From NCBI RefSeq assembly GCF_900169785.1, contig NZ_FWER01000053.1:1-41330 (forward strand): a stretch of DNA of 41,330 bases. The letters run 5' to 3'. The notes under the pieces are model-generated. The model ran no database searches and had not been told where the DNA came from. It saw only the letters and a list, made by a program, of their open reading frames with translations. Origin of the DNA: Rhizobium sullae. GTDB lineage: Bacteria; Pseudomonadota; Alphaproteobacteria; Rhizobiales; Rhizobiaceae. Positions 16,458 to 22,669 of the stretch are shown in pieces. Each line of letters begins with the position of its first letter. Within the stretch, counting starts at the first letter, position 1. Made by a program: the position numbers and the translations under genes.

Positions 16458-17060
16458 ATGAAAACTAGCAGTCTGAACGTCCTGGTCATTGATGAGAACC
16501 GCATTCGCGCCTCGATCATCGAGGACGGCTTGCACGAGGCCGGCTATGACAGGGTCACGATCATCGACGACATGCATGGCCTTGCCAAGCGCATCACCGA
16601 GATCAATCCCGATGTCATCGTCATCGATCTCGAAAACCCGAACCGCGACATGCTTGAGAGCATCTTCCAGATATCGCGCGCGGTGAAGCGACCGATCGCC
16701 ATGTTCGTGGACCACTCCGATGAAGCCTCGATCGAGGCTGCCGTCGAGGCAGGGGTTTCCGCATATATTGTCGACGGCCTGAAACAGGAGCGCGTCAGGC
16801 CCATTCTCAAGATGGCGATCAGCCGTTTCAATGCCTTCGCGCGCCTCAGCCGCGAGCTGGAAGAAACACGCGGCGAATTGGAAAAGCGCAAACTGATCGA
16901 TCGCGCCAAGGGGCTGCTGATGCGCAGCCGCGGGCTGTCGGAAGAAGAGGCCTACACGCTGTTGCGGCGCACGGCCATGAACCAGAACAGGAAAGTCGTC
17001 GAGATCGCTCAAAGCCTCCTCACCGCGGCAAGCCTGCTTGATCCAGGAGCGGACGTATGA
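16458..17060 (+). CDS. nasT: NasT-like ANTAR-domain antiterminator (copy 2)
   Basis: 200 residues from ATG 16458 (MKTSSLNVLVIDEN), chosen by alignment to copy 1; an in-frame ATG at 16431 would add nine residues. It has the same architecture as copy 1: a receiver-like domain (VIVIDLENPNRDM, AMFVDHSDEA) and a C-terminal ANTAR domain (DRAKGLLMRSRGLSEEEAY, LLRRTAMNQNRKVVEIAQS). The run SIEAAVEAGVSAYIVDGLK is identical in both copies, so these are close paralogues, but differences are spread along the protein including the ANTAR helices. It overlaps nasS copy 2 by 4 bp and lies upstream of the narK-nirBD-nasA-cysG operon. Confidence 0.92.
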   Translation: MKTSSLNVLVIDENRIRASIIEDGLHEAGYDRVTIIDDMHGLAKRITEINPDVIVIDLENPNRDMLESIFQISRAVKRPIAMFVDHSDEASIEAAVEAGVSAYIVDGLKQERVRPILKMAISRFNAFARLSRELEETRGELEKRKLIDRAKGLLMRSRGLSEEEAYTLLRRTAMNQNRKVVEIAQSLLTAASLLDPGADV

Positions 17061-18271
17061 GGAACAGGTATGACATTACCGCGGGCTTTGTTCCGCTTCT
17101 CGACAGCGCTCTCCTCGTCGTCGCCAAGGAAAAGGGCTTTGCCGAAACGCAGCAACTAGGCCTCACGCTCGTGCGGGAGCGCTCCTGGGCAACGATCAGG
17201 GATCGGCTGGCGGTGGGTCATTTCGAAGTGGCGCACATCCTTGCCCCCATGCCGATCGCCTGCAACCTCGGCCTCATGGCGCCCGCGCCACGCATGATCG
17301 TACCGATGGCGCTTGGGCTTGGCGGAAATGCAGTTACCGTTTCCAGCGCCTTGTGGCGGGACATGGCCGACCACGGCGCAGCCGATCCCCTCGATGCGCG
17401 CTTAAGCGGTGCGGCGTTGAAAAGCGTGATTTCGCGGCGGGCAGGCGACAGGCTTCGTTTCGGTATCGTCCACCCTTATTCGGGACATAACTACGAACTG
17501 CGCTACTGGCTTTCTGGAAGCGGCATCGATCCGGATCGCGAAATCGAGATCGTGACCCTTCCGCCGCAGGATATGGGTGACGCACTGAAGGCCGGTGCGA
17601 TCGAGGGTTATTGTGTTGGCGAACCGTGGAATACTTTTGGTGTTTTAAAACGCGGCGCGCAGATCGCAACGGTCAAGGCGGCAATCTGGAAATCCAGTCC
17701 CGAAAAGGTACTGGGCGTGAACGGGCGGTGGGGCGACAGCCATCCTGAAGCCCTGTCGGCACTGCTGAGAGCGCTTTACAACGCATCGCTCTGGTGTGCT
17801 GATACAGCCAATCACGAGGAGCTTGCCGTCCTGCTTTCAGGGCCGGCCTATATCGACAGGCCTGTTGAATTGCTACGCCCGTCCGTAACCGGCGCACTCA
17901 GAACCGGCCGACATGACACGCAGACGGTCGAGGACTTCTTCGTTCCGCACGCCAAGGCGGCAACCTTTCCATGGAAGAGCCACGCGCTCTGGTTCTACAC
18001 ACAGATGGTCCGGTGGGGCCATGTCGACCACACCGCGATGCATCAAACGGTTGCCGGCAACACCTATCGGCCGGATATCTACCGCAGGGCCCTGAAGTCG
18101 CTCGGCGTTGCCATGCCGGCTGCGAGTTCGAAAGTAGAGGGCGCCTTGCAGGTCGAAACGCCGGTCGGCTCCAGCGGCACCCTAACGCTCGGCCCGGATG
18201 GATTTTTCGACGGCAAAATCTTCGATCCCGATCGCGTCGATGAGTATATCGCTGCTCAAAAGCAGGCTTAG
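17057..18271 (+). CDS. nasS: NasS-like nitrate sensor, CmpA/NrtA fold (copy 2)
   Basis: 404 residues starting in an ATGA overlap with nasT copy 2, so the pair is translationally coupled (copy 1 has a 40-bp gap instead). No signal peptide is present: the protein begins directly with the domain (TAGFVPLLDSALLVVAKEKG). Family segments are FEVAHILAPMPIACNLGL, YELRYWLSGSGIDPD and GYCVGEPWN. The expected role is cytoplasmic sensing of nitrate or nitrite and sequestration of NasT. It diverges more from copy 1 than the NasT copies do from each other, which could mean a different ligand affinity or preference; this is inference. Confidence 0.9.
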   Translation: MRNRYDITAGFVPLLDSALLVVAKEKGFAETQQLGLTLVRERSWATIRDRLAVGHFEVAHILAPMPIACNLGLMAPAPRMIVPMALGLGGNAVTVSSALWRDMADHGAADPLDARLSGAALKSVISRRAGDRLRFGIVHPYSGHNYELRYWLSGSGIDPDREIEIVTLPPQDMGDALKAGAIEGYCVGEPWNTFGVLKRGAQIATVKAAIWKSSPEKVLGVNGRWGDSHPEALSALLRALYNASLWCADTANHEELAVLLSGPAYIDRPVELLRPSVTGALRTGRHDTQTVEDFFVPHAKAATFPWKSHALWFYTQMVRWGHVDHTAMHQTVAGNTYRPDIYRRALKSLGVAMPAASSKVEGALQVETPVGSSGTLTLGPDGFFDGKIFDPDRVDEYIAAQKQA

Positions 18272-18397
18272 CATGACGCCTATTTTGTATGCATTGCACA
18301 ATATTTGACCGAAGATGCGGCGATTTTCGGGATGCCTATTCCGACCATTAAGGGCGACTTGCGGCTCAAAACAGCATAAATGGCGCAAATCTCAACT

Positions 18398-18412
18398 TGG
18401 CACGACCCTTGC
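18398..18412 (+). promoter_or_regulatory. Sigma-54 promoter of narK-nirBD-nasA-cysG
   Basis: TGGCACGACCCTTGC is a full match to the sigma-54 -24/-12 consensus (TGGCACG-N4-TTGC), followed by AT. Transcription should start near 18423. TTGCACAATATTTG at about 18294-18307 might contribute an NtrC half-site, but no complete site was recognised. Together with 13066-13080 this puts both nitrate operons under sigma-54. Confidence 0.9.
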
Positions 18413-18447
18413 ATAGATAATAGCGAGGCCGAAGGGCCGCATTTTTC

Positions 18448-18482
18448 GGCGTCCAACGACGGGCGCCTCAAGCAAAGCCGCT
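18448..18482 (+). promoter_or_regulatory. NasT (ANTAR) target leader RNA of narK operon
   Basis: Hairpin 1: GGCGTCC (18448-18454), hexaloop AACGAC (18455-18460), GGGCGCC (18461-18467), a 7-bp stem with one G-U pair. Hairpin 2, three bases later: AGC (18471-18473), hexaloop AAAGCC (18474-18479), GCT (18480-18482). Both loops show A at position 1 and G at position 4 as in ANTAR targets. Hairpin 2 is short, but its loop and 3' arm form the 5' arm of the following terminator, so it would act as an antiterminator when held by NasT. Confidence 0.75.
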
Positions 18483-18540
18483 GATCAGGATATCCCGCGC
18501 ATTCTCGTGTGTGCGCGACCTGGCCAGCGGCTTTTTGTTT
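18474..18540 (+). terminator. Long leader terminator before narK
   Basis: AAAGCCGCTG (18474-18483) pairs with CAGCGGCTTT (18525-18534). After one A-C mismatch TCAGG (18485-18489) pairs with CCTGG (18519-18523), and inside that CGCGCA pairs with TGCGCG. The stem is followed by TTTTTGTTTT. It lies entirely in the untranslated leader, 50 bp before the narK start, so it should stop transcription unless ANTAR hairpin 2 (which uses 18474-18482) forms. Confidence 0.8.
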
Positions 18541-18589
18541 TAACTCTCAACGATGGATTGGCACGACATGGTCGCGCCCCGGAGAAGCC

Positions 18590-19861
18590 ATGCCTTTTTC
18601 TGAGAAAACACAGTCCATGTCTGCTGGCGAACCGGCCAGAGCATTGTGGATTTCGACGGTCGCCTTCACCGTCTGCTTCGCTGTCTGGACGATCTTTGCG
18701 ATTATAGGCATTCGTATCAAGCAAGAGCTCGGGCTCAACGAAGCCGAATTCGGATTGCTTGTCGGAACCCCTGTGCTGACCGGCTCGGTCGTCCGGATCC
18801 TGCTTGGTATATGGACCAGCCGCTACGGTGGCCGTCTTGTCTACACGCTCACGATGTTGGCCGCAGCAGTCGCAACCTTCCTGCTCTCCTACGCAACAAC
18901 CTATGCAGAGATGCTGATTGCAGGACTTGGGGTCGGCCTTGCCGGCGGCTCCTTCGCAGTCGGCGTCGCATATGTGTCGCCGTTTTTTCCGCCGGACAAA
19001 CAAGGGACTGCGCTCGGGATTTTCGGTGCCGGCAATGTCGGGGCTGCCGTTACGAAGTTTGCGGCACCCTTCGTGCTGATCGCCTGGGGATGGCAGGCAG
19101 TTGCCGAGATCTGGGCTCTCGTTCTTGCGGCAACGGCCATCATCTTTTGGTTTTCGACCACAGACGACCCGGCATTTCGGGATCGGCGCTCTCGCGGCGT
19201 TGCATCCAAGAGCTTCTTGCAGGAGTTCGCTCCGCTCAGGAGCGTTCAAGTCTGGCGCTTCTCGCTCTATTATTTCTTCGCCTTCGGTGGCTTTGTCGCC
19301 CTGTCGCTGTGGTTGCCCCGCTATCTGGTCGGCGTGTACGGCTTCAATTTGGAAGCCGCCGGCATGATCGCCGCGGCCTATTCCATTCCAGGCAGCATCT
19401 TTAGGGCATTCGGTGGCGTCCTGTCCGACAAGAAGGGCGCAAGAAGCGTCATGTATGCGATGCTGGCCGTTTCCGCCGTGGCCACCCTCATTCTTTCACT
19501 GCCGGCTGCGTCTGCGTCCGGGTCGGATCCTGCCTTCGGCGTTACTCCCGTCATCTTCATCGTCGTCATCTTCGTGCTCGGCTTCTTCATGAGCCTCGGC
19601 AAGGCGGCCGTCTACAAGCACATTCCAGCCTACTATCCCGAAAGCGTCGGCGCAGTCGGCGGCATCGTCGGGATGATGGGCGGCCTTGGCGGCTTCATCC
19701 TTCCGATTGCGTTTGGGCTCCTCAAGGACATCACCGGCCTCTGGTCCAGCTGCTTCCTGCTGCTCTTTGTAATCGTCGTGGCTTCACTCATTTGGATGCA
19801 CCTATCCGTAAAGCAACTGTCGCGCCAAGGGCACTCCGCGCCCGCGGTGGCTGCCACCTAA
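18590..19861 (+). CDS. narK: NarK-family nitrate/nitrite MFS transporter
   Basis: 423 residues from ATG 18590, five bases after GGAG (18581-18584); the frame is open upstream but that part is leader. Twelve hydrophobic segments can be followed. The nitrate/nitrite porter signatures are visible: GLAGGSFAVGVAYVSPFFPP with GIFGAGNVGAAVTKFAAP in the first half, and the related stretch GAVGGIVGMMGGLGGFILP in the second. It sits at the inner membrane and moves nitrate in, possibly also nitrite. It is the first gene of the nitrate reduction operon, 17 bp before nirB, and gives the region a second nitrate importer besides NrtABC. Confidence 0.93.
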   Translation: MPFSEKTQSMSAGEPARALWISTVAFTVCFAVWTIFAIIGIRIKQELGLNEAEFGLLVGTPVLTGSVVRILLGIWTSRYGGRLVYTLTMLAAAVATFLLSYATTYAEMLIAGLGVGLAGGSFAVGVAYVSPFFPPDKQGTALGIFGAGNVGAAVTKFAAPFVLIAWGWQAVAEIWALVLAATAIIFWFSTTDDPAFRDRRSRGVASKSFLQEFAPLRSVQVWRFSLYYFFAFGGFVALSLWLPRYLVGVYGFNLEAAGMIAAAYSIPGSIFRAFGGVLSDKKGARSVMYAMLAVSAVATLILSLPAASASGSDPAFGVTPVIFIVVIFVLGFFMSLGKAAVYKHIPAYYPESVGAVGGIVGMMGGLGGFILPIAFGLLKDITGLWSSCFLLLFVIVVASLIWMHLSVKQLSRQGHSAPAVAAT

Positions 19862-19878
19862 TCTGAGGACTTGGAAAT

Positions 19879-22329
19879 ATGACCCAAAAACTCGTTATCA
19901 TCGGCAACGGCATGGCGCCTGGGCGCATGCTCGAGCACCTTTTCGAAAAGGCCCCGGGACAATACGAGGTCACGATCTTCAATGCCGAGCCGCGCGTCAA
20001 CTACGACCGCATCATGCTGTCGCCGGTTCTCTCCGGTGAAAAGGACTACGAACAGATCATCATTCACGGCGACGGCTGGTACATCAAGCACGGCATCATG
20101 CTCTATAAGGGCCACAAGATCGTCAACATCGATCGCGCCGCCAAGACCGTCACCTCCGACCACGGCGTCACGGAGAGCTACGACAAGCTGGTGATCGCCA
20201 CCGGCTCCGTGCCCTTCATCATCCCGGTTCCCGGCAAGGACCTGCCGGGCGTCATCACCTATCGCGACCTTGACGACGTGCAGGCGATGCTGCTGGCGGC
20301 TCAGTCGAGGGAAAAGGCGATCGTCATCGGCGGCGGCCTGCTCGGCCTCGAAGCGGCCGCCGGCCTTGCGTCGCGCGGCATGGACGTCACTGTTTTGCAT
20401 GTCATGCCGACGCTGATGGAGCGCCAGCTCGATCCTGCGGCCGGCTATCTTCTGCAGAAGGCTGTCGAAGAACGTGGCATCAAGGTCATCACCAAGGCCA
20501 ACACCAAGCAGATCGTCGGTAACGGCAGGGTCGAGGGCATCGAACTCGACGACGGCCGCATCATTCCGGCAACGCTGGTCGTCATGGCCGTCGGCATCCG
20601 CCCGAGTGTCGGGCTGGCGAAGGACGCGGGTATCGCCGTCAATCGCGGCATCGTCGTCGATAACGGCATGCAGACCTCGGATGGCAGCATCATGGCGCTC
20701 GGCGAATGCGCCGAAGTGGGCGGACAGGTCTATGGTCTCGTCGCACCGCTTTATGAAATGGCCCGCGTGGCCGCCTCGCATCTTTCGGGCGACACTTCGG
20801 CCGCCTTCGTTCACTCCGACACCCCGACCAAGCTCAAGGTCACCGGCATCGACCTCTACTCGCTCGGCGATTTCGCCGATGGCGACGACCGCGAGGAGAT
20901 TGTGCTCCGCGACGCCTCGGCCGGCGTCTATAAGCGCCTCGTACTGAAGGACAACAAGATCATCGGAACGGTGCTCTACGGCGAAACCGCAGACGGCGCC
21001 TGGTTCAACGATCTCAAGAAGAAGCAAACCAATATTTCCGAGATGCGCGAGACGCTGATCTTCGGACAGGCCTACCAGGGAGGGTCCCCGCTGGACCCTA
21101 TGGCGGCCGTTGCAGCCTTGCCGGATGATGCGGAAATCTGCGGCTGCAACGGCGTATGCAAGGGCAAAATCACCTCGACGATTACGGCCAAGGGCCTGAC
21201 ATCGCTTGACGACGTGCGCGCCCATACCAAGGCTTCCGCATCCTGCGGCTCCTGCACGGGCCTCGTCGAACAACTGATGGCGCTGACGCTCGGCGACAGC
21301 TACAATCCGGCTGCCGTCCAGCCAATGTGCACCTGCACCGAGCTCGGCCACGACGACGTCCGCCGCCTCATCAAGGCCAAGGGGCTGAAAACCATTCCCG
21401 CCGTCATGCAGGAACTGGAATGGAATACCTCCTGCGGTTGTGCCAAGTGTCGCCCGGCGCTCAATTACTACCTCGTCTGCGACTGGCCGGATGAATATGC
21501 CGACGACTACCAGTCGCGCTATATCAACGAGCGCGTCCACGCCAACATCCAGAAGGACGGAACTTATTCCGTCGTGCCGCGCATGTGGGGCGGCGTCACC
21601 AACGCTGCCGAATTGCGCGCCATCGCCGATGTCGTCGACAAGTTCGAGATCCCGATGGTCAAGGTGACCGGCGGTCAGCGCATCGACCTGCTTGGCATCG
21701 AGAAGGAAGACCTGCCCGCCGTCTGGGCCGATCTCGGCAAGGCAGGCTTCGTCTCCGGCCAGGCCTATGCCAAGGGCCTGCGCACGGTAAAGACCTGCGT
21801 CGGCTCCGACTGGTGCCGCTTCGGCACGCAGGATTCCACAGGTCTTGGTATCCGCATTGAAAAGTTCATGTGGGGTTCCTGGACGCCGGCAAAGGTCAAG
21901 ATGGCCGTCTCCGGATGTCCGCGCAACTGCGCCGAGGCGACCTGCAAGGACGTCGGCGTCATCTGCGTCGACTCGGGCTACGAAATCCATTTTGCCGGTG
22001 CCGCCGGTCTCGACATCAAGGGCACCGAAGTGCTCGGACTGGTGAAGAGCGAGGACGAGGCGCTGGAGCATATCGTGGCGCTGACGCAGATGTACCGCGA
22101 GCAGGCCCGCTATCTCGAGCGCATCTACAAGTGGGCCAAGCGCATCGGCCTCGACGAGGTCCGCCGCCAGATCATGGGCGATGCCGAAAAGCGCAAAGCC
22201 TATTACGACCGCTTCGTCTTTTCCCAGAAATTCGCTCAGGTCGATCCCTGGTCGGAGCGCGTCTCCGGCAAGGACAAGCATGAGTTCAAGCCGATGGCGA
22301 CGATTGGCTACCCACAGGCTGCAGAGTGA
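19879..22329 (+). CDS. nirB: Assimilatory nitrite reductase [NAD(P)H] large subunit NirB
   Basis: 816 residues, normal NirB length. Domain order: FAD/NAD(P)H oxidoreductase (LVIIGNGMAPGRMLEHL; second nucleotide motif AIVIGGGLLGLEAAAGL near 150), a BFD-like [2Fe-2S] domain (CGCNGVC at 421-427, CGSC at 456-459), a second Cys-rich segment (CTCTELG ... CGCAKC), then the sulfite/nitrite reductase domain. The siroheme-[4Fe-4S] ligands are the pairs Cys640/Cys646 (CVGSDWC) and Cys680/Cys684 (CPRNC). It reduces nitrite to ammonium with six electrons from NAD(P)H in the cytosol. It is followed by nirD. Confidence 0.97.
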   Translation: MTQKLVIIGNGMAPGRMLEHLFEKAPGQYEVTIFNAEPRVNYDRIMLSPVLSGEKDYEQIIIHGDGWYIKHGIMLYKGHKIVNIDRAAKTVTSDHGVTESYDKLVIATGSVPFIIPVPGKDLPGVITYRDLDDVQAMLLAAQSREKAIVIGGGLLGLEAAAGLASRGMDVTVLHVMPTLMERQLDPAAGYLLQKAVEERGIKVITKANTKQIVGNGRVEGIELDDGRIIPATLVVMAVGIRPSVGLAKDAGIAVNRGIVVDNGMQTSDGSIMALGECAEVGGQVYGLVAPLYEMARVAASHLSGDTSAAFVHSDTPTKLKVTGIDLYSLGDFADGDDREEIVLRDASAGVYKRLVLKDNKIIGTVLYGETADGAWFNDLKKKQTNISEMRETLIFGQAYQGGSPLDPMAAVAALPDDAEICGCNGVCKGKITSTITAKGLTSLDDVRAHTKASASCGSCTGLVEQLMALTLGDSYNPAAVQPMCTCTELGHDDVRRLIKAKGLKTIPAVMQELEWNTSCGCAKCRPALNYYLVCDWPDEYADDYQSRYINERVHANIQKDGTYSVVPRMWGGVTNAAELRAIADVVDKFEIPMVKVTGGQRIDLLGIEKEDLPAVWADLGKAGFVSGQAYAKGLRTVKTCVGSDWCRFGTQDSTGLGIRIEKFMWGSWTPAKVKMAVSGCPRNCAEATCKDVGVICVDSGYEIHFAGAAGLDIKGTEVLGLVKSEDEALEHIVALTQMYREQARYLERIYKWAKRIGLDEVRRQIMGDAEKRKAYYDRFVFSQKFAQVDPWSERVSGKDKHEFKPMATIGYPQAAE

Positions 22330-22339
22330 GGAGATGGAC

Positions 22340-22669
22340 ATGAACTGGATCGCAATTGGTGACATCTCCGATATCCCGCTGCGCGGTGCGCGCTGCGTAA
22401 AGACGCCGCAGGGCAAGATCGCCGTCTTCCGCACCGCCGAAAACGAGGTCTTCGCCATCGAGGATCACTGCCCGCACAAGGGCGGCCCGCTCTCCCAGGG
22501 CATCGTGCATGCCAAGGCGGTCACCTGCCCGCTGCACAACTGGGTGATCTCGCTTGAAACCGGCAAGGCGCTCGGCGCCGATAAGGGCGAGGTGCGGACC
22601 ATTCCGGTCCGCAATGAGGACGGCGCCCTCTTCATCGCCCTCGAAAGCTTGATGATGGCGGCGGAATAG
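22340..22669 (+). CDS. nirD: Nitrite reductase small subunit NirD, Rieske-type
   Basis: 109 residues from ATG 22340, six bases after GAGGAG; an ATG at 22334 is too close to that site. It has a Rieske fold with both ligand pairs retained: Cys44-x-His46 (CPHKGG) and Cys63-x-x-His66 (CPLHNW). Many NirD proteins have lost these residues, so this one may bind a [2Fe-2S] cluster. It is the partner of NirB in assimilatory nitrite reduction. The nasA start follows its stop codon directly. Confidence 0.94.
   Translation: MNWIAIGDISDIPLRGARCVKTPQGKIAVFRTAENEVFAIEDHCPHKGGPLSQGIVHAKAVTCPLHNWVISLETGKALGADKGEVRTIPVRNEDGALFIALESLMMAAE

Noticed and set aside
10983..18387. Shared 13-mer CATAAATGGCGCA at 10983-10995 and 18375-18387
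   Set aside because: It is near a nasT start in one place and a sigma-54 promoter in the other, but in a 41-kb sequence several 13-base repeats are expected by chance and the contexts differ.
18556..18571. Second TGGCACG sequence just before narK, resembling a sigma-54 -24 box
   Set aside because: No TTGC/GC element at the required distance, and it lies downstream of the leader terminator; the promoter at 18398 is a full match.
19858..22458. Very long open frame (about 866 codons) on the minus strand opposite nirB
   Set aside because: It is antisense to an unmistakable NirB and arises from high-GC third-position bias; its translation is low-complexity and resembles no family.
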